Under the pieces are notes generated by a model. That model was not told the DNA's origin. It did not search any database and worked only from the letters and a program-made list of their open reading frames with translations. Below are positions 11,910 through 22,387 of a stretch of 64,000 bases of DNA, piece after piece (positions within the stretch are counted from its first letter, which is position 1; the number at the start of each line of letters is the position of its first letter). The position numbers and the translations under genes were made by a program. Origin of the DNA: Leptodontidium sp. MPI-SDFR-AT-0119 (lineage: Eukaryota; Ascomycota; Leotiomycetes; Helotiales; Leptodontidiaceae). The stretch covers positions 248,001 through 312,000 of the forward strand of contig JAHLEZ010000028.1 in assembly GCA_020726505.1 (NCBI GenBank). The letters are read 5' to 3'.

Positions 11910-14112
11910 ATGTGGACTTCTTTACCAACAGCCTTATTGGCACTCGTCTTCCTCTCAGATCAAGCATCGGCCCGTCAACACAGACGATCTGCAACGATCG
12001 AAGCATTTGCATCTTCTAGTGCTACCCTTGTGGAAAAGCATGATGCGTCGGTACCTCCTGTCGTCGTCTTCTCGACATATACTGTCGTCCCCGTACCAGT
12101 TGCAGCAACGCCTGCTATCATTCTCACTACTTTTACAGCAATTCCAATGCCGGTTTCGGCGACTCCCGCGGTCTTTCTTGAGACTTTTACCCCGGTTCCT
12201 ATGCCGGCTGTGGCGACGCCTGCTTCGATCTCCGTCAGTTTCACGGCAGTTCCAATGCCAGTCGATGCATCGCCTGCTGTCATCTCGAATTTATTCACAG
12301 CTAGCCCTATGTCAAGCACTGCTACTAGTTCTGTGCCCTCCCAATCAACTCAAACACCATCTGGTATTTCATTTTCCGGCCTTCCAACAGGCACCGGGAT
12401 TCCAGCTGGTGTTTTCTATACTGGTTACGGCAGTGGAACTGGGACTGGCACCGGCAGTAGTTTCCCTCGGCCTACTGGATTCTTTGGGAAGAATGGTACT
12501 TCGAGTGGTACTCACCACCATCCTGTTAAATCACGGCCAGTCAACTCGACATCGACTAGCATTCCTTTCTTCACTCTCAACGATCCGGCATCGACCCCGA
12601 CACCCGTCATCTCCTCAGTCCATCAACTCAATCCTGCAAGTACATTCGTTACATTCTCAGCCACCCCTGCTGCAGAGTTTAGCAAATTTCTCTCGTCAAG
12701 CTTCCCATCCCTCACTTCTGAAGCTCCAGCAACCCCTACCGCATCAACAACACCATCTTCGACTGCCACTTCATCAACAAACACTACCGTTCCTTTCCTC
12801 CGCGGAGTGAACCTGGGCGGCTGGCTTGTTCTCGAAAAATGGATAAACCCAGATGCCTTCACCGGTGCCTTCTCATCCGCTATAGACCAGTACACATTCG
12901 ACTCGATCTATGGGTCTTCTACAGCTCTTGAAAAGCACTGGTCAACCTTCTTCACTGAGTCAGATATCCAGACGCTTGCTGCCACTGGTCTAAACGCACT
13001 CCGCATCCCAATTGGTTATTGGGCTTATGACAATTCTGGTACACCTTATCAGAAGGGCGCCGACGCTTACCTCGAGAAAGCCATCGAATGGGCTAGAAAT
13101 TGTGGCATGTACGTGTGGGTAGACCTCCATGGTAGTCCAGGAAGTCAAAATGGTAGGTGTCCTCCTTCTTCTTCCATGCGCCTCAAAGCTAGTTGGTCAG
13201 ATACACAAATTCATTCTCCTCGGACAAGCCCTGAATCCATTAAGATGCTTTAAACGTCATACGCGAACATCGGATGCTAACAGATTTGCAGGGTTCGACA
13301 ACAGTGGTCAAGCAGGAGAAGTCAACTGGCAACAGCCCGCAAATATCGCCCGTTCCATCTCAGTCCTCAAAACTATGGCAGCCAAATACGGCAAAGCAGA
13401 GTACGTGGATGTGGTTGTCGGCCTTGAACTTGTCAACGAGCCAATCTCATGGGACAACAACAAATTCAGCATCACGCAATCCTGGGCCCAAGACGCCTAT
13501 GCAGCAGTAAAAACCCAAGTCGAAAACGAAAACCTAGTCATTGTAATGCATGATGCTTTCCAAGGCGCAGGAGCATGGACCGATGTAGCGCAGAAGCTGA
13601 TTAGTGATGGACCGAAGACGTTTGGCGTCGACATGCATCTCTACCAGCTGTTCTCGGACGCGGATAATGCTCTCACCCAAGCAGAGCATATCACTACTGC
13701 GTGTGGGTGGGCCGACAACCTAGCTTCTGCGAACGCTGTCATGCCAACTTACGTAGGCGAGTGGTCAGCCGCAACAAATATCTGCGTCAACCTAGATGGT
13801 TCCACAACAGCTGGTACATCCTGCTCGACCTATGGTTGCCAATGCCAGTCCGCGCCATTCGATGACTGGAATGAGGGCATGGTAGAGCAAGTAAGACGGT
13901 ACGTCGAGGCGCAACTGGATGTCTTTGAGAGTAGCACCAGTGGCTACTTTCTGTGGAGTGCGAAGGGTCCTGGTGGATGGGGGTTCTTGAATGGGATTGG
14001 CAATGGAGCGATCCCGAACCCAGTTACGGAGAGGAAATATCCAGGGCAGTGTGGAGGAGGTAAGAGGAGGGACGTGAGGGGCATGTTGGGGAGGAGTGGG
14101 GAGGTATTTTAG
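11910..14112 (+). CDS. Secreted GH5 exo-beta-1,3-glucanase with repeat-rich N-terminus
   Basis: Two exons (11910-13152, 13292-14112) predict 687 residues; the intron (donor GTAGGT, branch GCTAAC) restores PGSQNGFDNSGQ. A signal peptide covers about residues 1-21 (MWTSLPTALLALVFL core). Residues about 50-130 hold 18-residue tandem repeats of the form VAATPAIILTTFTAIPMP, then a Ser/Thr/Gly-rich linker to about residue 290. The GH5 domain follows: RGVNLGGWLVLEKW, LRIPIGYWAY, YVWVDLHGSPGSQNG, LELVNEP (acid/base Glu) and YVGEWS (nucleophile Glu), the subfamily-9 exoglucanase pattern. Such enzymes trim cell-wall beta-1,3-glucan. The long low-complexity N-terminus is unusual next to the classic Exg1 layout and may be O-glycosylated and wall-associated; that is inference. 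Confidence 0.9.
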
Positions 14113-14511
14113 GTTTCGCTTCATTGGGGTTTAAGCGAATCGGCACTGCCGTTTATTTACTTCGTAGACTTCTGTGCCGAGAGGCAGTTGTGGGTGCGGG
14201 CCTGACCACTTTCGCATCATTAGACTTTGTATATATATTATTTCTCCCCCTTAAGCTTAAAGCTGATGGCCATAGAAGGCCAATATTACGATGCAATTCA
14301 TCACACTTGCCAATCACGCTCTTTCCATGGGGACCACTCTCAGGAAACATCCCAAAGCTGACACCTCACGAACTCGCAAAGCATAGACAGCCGAGCAGGT
14401 TACTCGTGTCCATATCTTAGGGAACTGCAACATCGGTCAGTTTATCGGCACATCTCTGGGACGAATGGAGCGTCGCTGTTGCTAGGTGCGAGAGAACTAA
14501 GAACGCGCTAT

Positions 14512-15101
14512 ATGAAACCGAGAGCCCACCTGTTCATGAGGTACAGAAAAGCCGTTCTTGCGTCTGTGGTGCAGCCGATGGCAGTCATGTTCAACTGCTT
14601 CAATGGCGGCGTCCTCAAAGACAAGCCTGAGCGACGAGCCAATTTCCGCAACCTACTCAGAGAAGCTGCTGGGATCATGAGAGCGGAATTCCCTAAAGCC
14701 TCTTACACATATCTCGAGGATTATATCGCTACTCAAATTACGGATACGGCGGACAATCTCAGTCCCATGCTCGTTAGAGTCGCACGCGGGAAAGAGACTT
14801 CTGTAGAGGTGTGTATTTCGTATTCCGATCTCGCACATTCGCATAATTTAAAGTGATGATTACTGATTTAATTCCCTTAGAGTGGACGAACGGCTTCATC
14901 GTGAAACAAGCACTGCAGCTAGGCTTTCTATGTCCAGAGGAACATCTCCGGATGTGGAAATACATCACCAAAAAGACGCGCGAATCAGCTCACTACATGC
15001 AAGACCGAATGGAAGAAAGACACGCAGAGGAGCTGGGAGAGGAATGTGCGAGGCATGCGGCAAACAAAGAACAAGAATGTGATCACTCTGTCATGTTCTA
15101 G
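14512..15101 (+). CDS. Hypothetical protein, two exons
   Basis: ATG 14512 opens a frame to 14808. Splicing GTGTGT to an acceptor ending TTAGAG at 14882 continues in frame as WTNGFIVKQALQLGFLCPEE to TAG 15099-15101, giving 171 residues. The product is basic in its first third (MKPRAHLFMRYRKAVL) and helix-forming and charged at the end (RMEERHAEELGEECARHA). I recognise no domain. There is no signal peptide or membrane segment. Support is limited to two protein-like exons and workable splice signals; the donor is not a strong consensus and the start could be elsewhere. Confidence 0.45.
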
Positions 15102-16245
15102 CGGCGAGAGGTACGACTAGAACAAATCTTAAGAAGGCAGGAAGCGAGAGAACAGAATGAAGATTGGGGAGCGCAGGAACGTAGGCTAATGAGAGGAGAA
15201 AACTGAAGCCTTCGGAGGTAAAGAGATGCTTTGTGGAGCCGAAAATTGGAGGTCTTGGGAAGGCGGCTTTGAAATTGTCCAGGGAAGGGAAGACACCTAC
15301 ATCGGAGGTACTTGCTCTTTTGCCCGGCGTAGGAGGTACCGGAGAAGGAGCCCAACAGTCCCACGGGATAGTCTTGCTTGAGATCATCATGTTCCATTAC
15401 CTCAATATGGCATGCGGTGGATTTGGGGAGAAGTATCCCATAGAAATTTTGGCATGATGTCACCCCAAGTTGCGTCCTAAAGCGGAAATTTCAGAGTGAC
15501 AAAATCCTGCCAATCTTCTCAAAGCCATTGATTAAAGAAGCACCCCTGGCATTAGAATCTCGCATGAGTTCACCAACCACCACTTGGAAAGATCATTCAT
15601 GAAAAATTTGAAAAAAAAGCTGCAGGATGACATGCTTTGTAGCACGGCTGGCCTGGAACATGTAAAAATAAGAAAGAAAGTCGTGACGCTGCGCCACAGG
15701 CCGCAAAGTATGAGAGCTTCACTTCCATCCAAAGCTCCCCCCCCCCCTTTTTTTTGAGGGTCTTACTCGAAGAACACATGTATCTTGAGACATCTGGCAG
15801 GTAAGTCCAGCTGGCTGCTTTCTTTATGGGTTTATTTCCCTAACTTGCCTGTGAGTAGACATCACGGTAGGAGAAGCGGCATGACTAGTGCCTCTCACTT
15901 GGGAAAATGCCTTCCTGAGAGTTGCTCTTTTCCTTATTACGCTATTGGTAAAGGCCGGCGAGAAGAAGAGAATGAAGAAGAGAAAGAACCAAGACTATCA
16001 AGACTGTCCGGGGAGTTCTAGAAAATACAAGCACTGCTAGGTGGTAGATGTTGTGGTTGGATCACTTCAGCCATCCCTGATTTGTCAACCAAGCCGAGGT
16101 CCAACACAACCGAAATCCCCTCTTCTGATTACTGTCCTGACCACCCTCTTGTAGCTTTCGGACTTCAGTGCTGGTATATCTGTTCGACAACTCTGGACTT
16201 TGAGACGAACTGGAATCAAAACTCCAAATTAATCTTTACTTAAAT
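15102..16245. other. Intergenic spacer
   Basis: No supportable gene. It contains a C10-T8 homopolymer pair near 15738-15755. Short frames on both strands overlap each other and look random. The final 100 bp is the probable promoter/leader of the ABM gene. Confidence 0.5.
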
Positions 16246-17054
16246 ATGTCTTCCCCGATCGATATTGTCGCTATCATCGTCCCTAAGCCAGGGAAGGCGG
16301 ATCGGGTATGTACTTTAATCCTCCTTCACCCCACTTCTTCCCCACCGGGCTCTCTTGGTTCCCTCGTTTGCATGAGTTTCCTATAGAAATGGATGGGGTT
16401 CACATGACTTCCTTATCTTTACTTCGACCAGCCAGATTAGAGATTGGAAATTACATTGAAGTGAGGAGATGTGAATGCGTGACTGACTGTATCGGTTTAG
16501 ATTGTCGAGCTCCTCACTGAAGTCGCGGACTATGCGAAGGCGAATGAACCCGGGACGCTGAAGTATCAGGTTACCAGGGCAAAGGGAGAGGTTATTATGA
16601 TTGAGAGGTATGCATCTTTGTCTTTCTCTCAATACTCTCCTAGCTATTTTTGAATTTCTCTACATTAAATATGAAGGGGGAAGAATCAAGGAGCAGGATC
16701 TTGGTGTCGAGAATGATTCGTTTGCGATGAGATGAGATATATTGCATCACTAACACTGAGACAAAGCTACAAAGATAAAGCAGCCTTGGGCGTCCACGGG
16801 TCATCCGAGACTTTCAAGGCCTTCCAGAAGAAGATGCAGGATGAGGATCTGCAGGCTGCATCGCAGGTAAGACTGTTCCCACCTGCCTCTCATTTTCCAT
16901 TAACAACTATTTCCCTCACAACCATTACCTTTTAGAGGTTGTGAATAGTTTCGCTGCTTGGGCTCTGTCATTTGGTGTTGATTCTGAACCTGTGCTAATC
17001 CATCAATAGCTTAAAATATTGAAAAATGCTGGAGGCTACACTTCTCGCTTGTAG
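16246..17054 (+). CDS. ABM-family (antibiotic biosynthesis monooxygenase) protein
   Basis: Four exons (16246-16305, 16501-16607, 16767-16866, 17010-17054) predict 103 residues, the usual length for a single ABM domain. The protein begins MSSPIDIVAIIVPKPGKADR, continues VVELLTEVADYAK-like (here IVELLTEVADYAKANEPGTL), then KYQVTRAKGEVIMIESYKDK and LGVHGSSETFKAFQKKMQDE. ABM domains form dimeric ferredoxin-like folds that oxidise quinols or polyketides without cofactors; the substrate cannot be told. Introns 1-3 all have GTATG/GTAAG donors, and intron 2 has the branch ACTAACAC. The gene is cytosolic, with no signal peptide. No biosynthetic cluster surrounds it. Confidence 0.85.
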
Positions 17055-17372
17055 AGGTTGTGAGAATGGCAGAATTACAGATGGGAGAGGCATTATTCTG
17101 AAGGAATCAACCATTTTTTGTGTAAATCAATCCTGATCATGCAGAGAATGATTGATGGCTTAATCTCTCACCGAAACCATTCACATCCTCTGATTGTCGA
17201 TTTGATTACCCCGACTGTTGCTGTTTATGACGTAGTTTGTTTACATTCGCTCCTTCCCACAATCACGCGAGATTGCTTCTTTCCTCCCCACATTGCCAAC
17301 CTCTATTTCCTTCGGCTTCTAGGCTTTTCAAACACCAAACTTCATCAACACCTGGCGTGAGAAACTACAACA

Positions 17373-19701
17373 ATGCCTAATCTCTTCACCACCCATACCG
17401 GCGAGGTTTTCTCCTTCGACATTCCACCAGCATGCGAACGACACAATAGCATCTCCGCCTCAGACTACCCAGGTAGTATCGACGGCACCTCCCTCCCCAT
17501 CCGCGGCTTCGGCGCTCCAAACCTCGCAATCCCCGATCTAGACAGCTCCTGTGACGTTCATGACCCGTCATCTCCACCTGACACCGATAGCTTTGCCCCG
17601 GTTACCAGACGTCGAACTTCATGTGGAAGCACAAACCCTCTCATCGAGATAGTCGAGCCCAAAGACTTGCCTATTAGCGATGAATCTCATCCTGAGCGAA
17701 CCGCACCCAGCTGCTCTGATTCTAAATGTCTAGCCCCCCACCCCATCAGCAAGAAACCAAGTAGACGCCGAAGCTTGATCAAGGATGTCAACAGTCTCGT
17801 GACCGTCAAGATGGTTTATAACGAGTACGGCGAGTTGGTCGAGGAGAAGGATCTGACCGTCAGGCCGAAGAGTGATGAGTTGAGTGTCAAGCAGCTGTTG
17901 AGAGTGATCAAGAAGGCGTATCATCATGAGGTATGTGCACCTCGCTCTGGCATTACATTTATTCTCCTGGGAATGCAAAAATCTGGTGCTGACGATCTTA
18001 GCTTCGAGACAAAGTTGGCAAGATCATTACTCCACGCGCCGACGGCAAAGCTACGGTGCTTGTCGATGATGGTATCTGGACAGGCCGGCTCTCATCCTGG
18101 GATTTCAGAGGTCCTCGCTCACCGAAATCACTGAAGGAAAAAGACGAAACACCACTAGAAACGCACCTCGTTGCTGTATATCATGGCCCACCTCGAGTTC
18201 TTGAATTGGGCTGCAGTGACGGTAGTTGGTGCTTCAACTTCAAGAATGAGCAGCCGGATTGGATTGTTGAGGGTATCGACGATACCAACCACTGGTCTTG
18301 TATCCCCAGAGACTTCGTTCTCAGGTACCCCATTTTAATCTAATGGCCACCAGGAGAGAGGAATATCTGGCTGACATTGATCTAGGGATTTCATGTCACC
18401 CAACACTCAAACCAACCCGGACGACTACTTCAGTGTTGTTCGTACAAGCCAAGAGGCTCCAGAATTCACCATGCGCAACCTCAACTGCCTTCTAGCGCAT
18501 CAAGCCCCCATCCCGCATAATCTCTACGAGTTTATTCGGGCAAGAGAGATCTTTGATCGAGTTGAGAGCTACAAAACCTTCCTTGACGATATCCGTTCGT
18601 GAGTCAGACCGGTCTTTGAACATTGTACCTGCCTGACTCCCATACCAGATTGCTGAAACCTGATGGGGTTGTCGAATTTCTCGAAATCGATCCACGTCCT
18701 CGTGTATTTTCCGTGATCTCAAAATGCAAGAAGGAAGTCGAGAAACATAAGAGTGTTGCCCAGACGGATTGGACTGATAATATCGCGGATCGATTCAAAA
18801 ACCCTCTGGATCAAGAGCTTGCAACTACAGTTCCTGGCTGGTCTGGAAGAGTTGCTGAACGATTGAAGGCGAATATGAGACCCCAAGATGGAGTTGCGGC
18901 AGCATGCCTGAAATCTTGGTTGCAGGGAGCTGGGTGAGTCCCGAACAATACTTCCTTTCCGGGGTAGATTCTTCTGCAAAATCTTCTGACATGCAAGCAT
19001 AGTTTCTGGGACGTCAAGCAAATTGTTCTGCCAATTCCTGTTGGAGGCAACACTCGATCTGGCCAGCTTCTCAAAGAGTTTGTTCTCTATCAATTGGAAC
19101 TCGAAAACTGCATTCCAAAGGTACAAAGCTCCTCGAATCTTGAGAATCAGAACTGACACAATATAGCTCTGCGAGGAGTTACCTAAAGTTGAGATCTCGG
19201 AGATTGAATCGGGTGCCTACTTCATGAATCTCCACATTGTCACTGGACGCAAACCATACGATCCACGTCCCGGTGATCTCCTTAGGGATGGCTCAAGGCA
19301 AGAAATGACCGCCTCGAAATATGATGCTATGGCGAGACACCACGATTCCAAGACATCACAATGGAAGAGGTGCTCAACTAGCATTACACTCCAACGCCCT
19401 TCGTTCCTTTAGCTGACATTTACAAAGATTCGACCTCCAAGGAAAACTCACCACGATGATGCAATCTCTGACCTCCCTGACAGCCCCCGACACCCTCAAT
19501 CGAACTGGTGGAGATGCAGACCATCTCGCGCTTCGAAGTCGACGGGTTGATGTAAGCCTGGGAGATATATATACAGAAGTGAATGCTGATTGAAGATAGG
19601 GAAAAAGCCCCTTCAACGCTCCGCCTTTCGTTGTCGCTGAGCAAATGGAGGCTACGAAGTCTTCTGAAGTGACAAAATCCAAACAGTCGAGATCGGAATA
19701 G
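17373..19701 (+). CDS. LaeA-like SAM-dependent methyltransferase
   Basis: Eight exons: 17373-17930, 18002-18324, 18386-18598, 18649-18933, 19003-19120, 19167-19369, 19428-19551 and 19600-19701, predicting 641 residues. A low-complexity Ser/Pro/Asp-rich N-terminus of about 130 residues precedes LSVKQLLRVIKKAYH, then motif I VLELGCSDGSWCFNF and GIDDTNHW. Later blocks include FTMRNLNCLLAHQAP, KPDGVVEFLEIDPRPRVF and DNIADRFKNPLDQELATTV. The fold resembles LaeA-like fungal methyltransferases, some of which regulate secondary metabolism and development; nuclear action is inferred. The exon 6/7 junction uses a weak donor GTGCTC; reading through instead ends at TAG 19410-19412. I prefer the spliced form because a CTGAC branch and clean open exons follow. 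Intron 7 (GTAAGC...GATAG) is well formed. Confidence 0.75.
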
Positions 19702-20694
19702 GGACACCGGTGATGGTAGTAGATGTGGTCTGAGACAAGTATTCCTGGTCTTCATGATGGTCCTTTGCTTTACCTGCTTGATTTCAAGCTTGACGGTGAA
19801 GACACATATGATGCCGGGCAAATGACACTTGCCGTTGAGTATTCATCCCATTGCAGAGCATCAATTTGATTTCATTTCATTGCATTCTTTCAGTCCATTC
19901 ATTGACTTGTATCCATCCTTCCTTCCTTCCTTCCTTCCACGATTCAACCTCCCTACGGCTTTCGACGCCATGTTTACTGATTCCAATTAATACCCAAGCA
20001 AGACCCGAACGCCAACCACTGAACGTGGATGCATAGCAATCAATGTGTGCTAGAATAACATGTTCTCATCTCATCTTGCGTCATCTGCTTTGCCATTGCG
20101 CTTCTTTTTCCAAAGAAGAAGAAAGATAACATTCTACCCCCACCAACCCACCCTTCCTTCCCCCTTTCCTCTGTCTGAACTCAACACCTGCAGTGGATTT
20201 TATTTGATTTCCACGCCCCCAACTCCACAACTCCCAACCAACCCTTCCTCCCTTTCCCTTTCCATTCACCTGCCCGCACCCAAATGCCCTATTCCCTATC
20301 CTGAAGCCACCCAACCTGAACGTGAATCTGAATCTGAACCTGAATCTGAACATCCTGTCCAAATCTCAAATCTCCTAGAATGGGTGCTTATACCTATGCA
20401 TGTATAGCCCATGTATATTCCAATTTCCCAATTTCCAATTTCCCATCCCCTTCCCTTCCCTCAATCAATAGTCACTTCGTTTCATTCCTCAATAGCGCTC
20501 ATCGGACCCCCAACATCATGTCTACTAGCAATCCTCACACTGACCGGTCTCGCAGGTCTATTCCCCACAGATACAACTCTCCCTCCTGGCGCTCCAGCTC
20601 CAGCTCCGGCTCCTTCTTTTTCCTCCCTCTCCCTCTCTTGCCCCTTCTTCGCCCCCACCCTCACCCCCGCCCCAGAAGAAGGAGCCCGTGCAAG
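19702..20694. other. Intergenic between convergent genes
   Basis: Holds a (CCTT)n microsatellite at about 19917-19937 and a C/T-rich stretch at about 20140-20290, with a CCTGAATCTGAA-type short tandem near 20310-20352. No gene is supported. It is the shared 3' flank of the methyltransferase and MAPKK genes. Confidence 0.5.
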
Positions 20695-22387
20695 TCATTT
20701 CTCCTCCCATCCCCACACCGTCGAGAGGAAGTGCGCCATGTTGACGCGCTTGGCGCGCATCTCTATCATCCATGGGTGTTCGAGCATGCGCCAGGGGGAG
20801 GCGCGGCGGGAGGGTTCTTTCTCGAGACTGTGTTTGTGGAGGGTGGTGGTTAGCTTCGTCTTTTTCTTCTCTTCTTTTTTATTATACTCGGGGATTGGTA
20901 GGATAGGGAAAGAAAAGTACGGGAGAAAAAGGAGGGAATAAACATACCAGCATTCAATGAAATACTTAAAGTTATCGGTCCATTTAATCCCCGCATCTGG
21001 CTCGTCCTTCAATTTCGGAATCGGTTGTCGAACGATATACGTTAGGAGGTCGATCAGTCCAGCTCGTGGCTGCATCTCTGTCCCATCGGCTGGGAATGGG
21101 AAACGGTGCTGAGCTACCTCCAACAGCGTCACGCCTGTAGACCACACATCTGATGTGATTGTATACGATTGCCCTGTGATCCGTTCTGGAGCCATATAGT
21201 ACGAGGTCCCGATAAATGTATTCGCATCTCCTTTCGTGCCGAACTCGCCGCTGACTCCGAAATCACACAGCTTCACTTGTCCATCGCGGCAGAGCAGGAT
21301 GTTGCTCGGTTTTATGTCGCGGTGGATGATCTTCTTGCTGTGTAGGTATGTCAGGCCGTTCAACACGCCTTCTGCGATCTTGCCTAGCACTTTCTCGCCA
21401 GTTCGTCCCCCGAGTTTCTTTACTTCCCGGTAGATGCTGTCGAGCGAACCGCCTTCGCAGAATTCCATTGCGATGGATATCGTGGCTGTGGAAGGCTCAA
21501 CGAATGCTCCGTAGTAGCGGCAGATGTGCTCGCTGGCACAGTCTTTGTTGAATCCCAGTTCTCGCACGATCTGCTTCTTGACGTCTGGATCAGGGTTTGT
21601 TGTGATGATCTGGGTGTGTTAGTTAGATGTAGATGTACAAAACATGGGGTGGACGGTGAACCTTGAGAGCAAATATCGTCTTTCCACCTTTCAATACACA
21701 CTTCGTAACAGCACCTCCAGCTCCCTCTCCCAAACTACTCAGTTCCTCAATCCGCTTCTCCATACTCGCCACACGCCACCCATCATCATCTAGATCCTCC
21801 ACATCGAGCGTCCTCCCCCTCTCCAAGCTCAATTTATCAAAGCCCTCAAGCCCATTCATACTCCCATCCCTCTCCATCCCCACTCCACCCTCACTCCTCT
21901 CCGAGTACAATGACCCCACCGCTGATGATGGATCCGGCGTCCCCTGCGGCTGTCTCAAGCCATATTGACTCGCGAGCGAGAAGGCAGAGTACTGCGAGCC
22001 CGCAGATGTAGGTCCACTGGCCCTCCCATCCAACGGGCCAAAACTCCCTGATCTCGAATGTGCAGCACTGCTCTCACTTCCCCCGCTTGCAGACTGTCCA
22101 GTCGTAGTCTGCACACTTGGTCTCCCATTCTGTAACGATGACTGCTCGTATGGTGTCTGACTACTGCCCATCGGCGTAGCTAGTTGTAATCGTGGTAATG
22201 ACGGCCGAGGTGCCATCTGTCCTGGCATCTGGAGTGAGAGACCTGCTGGTCGTACAGCGGCGGCTCCGTCGACGGGTTTGGCGCTTGGGGAGGGTGGGAT
22301 GGCGAGGCCGAGACGGGGTGTTCGTGCACCGCCGTTGTTGCGGGAACCTGGGATTGGGGGCCGGAGAAGAGGTGCTGGGGAAGACAT
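20695..22387 (-). CDS. mkk1: MAP kinase kinase, Mkk1 type (cell-wall integrity pathway)
   Basis: Three exons (22387-21662, 21609-20948, 20827-20695) predict 506 residues. The N-terminal 210 residues are Ser/Pro/Gly-rich, starting [18 protein letters not shown] and containing [13 protein letters not shown], a pattern I associate with Mkk1 of filamentous ascomycetes. Kinase motifs in order: [12 protein letters not shown] (glycine loop), [14 protein letters not shown] (ATP lysine), [50 protein letters not shown] and [11 protein letters not shown]. In yeast and moulds this kinase passes the signal from Bck1 to Slt2/Mps1. Intron 1 starts GTTCAC, a poor donor, yet joins FALK to IITTN exactly as in homologues, with a CTAAC branch. 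Intron 2 has a GTATGT donor. The upstream region is long and rich in microsatellites. Confidence 0.9.
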
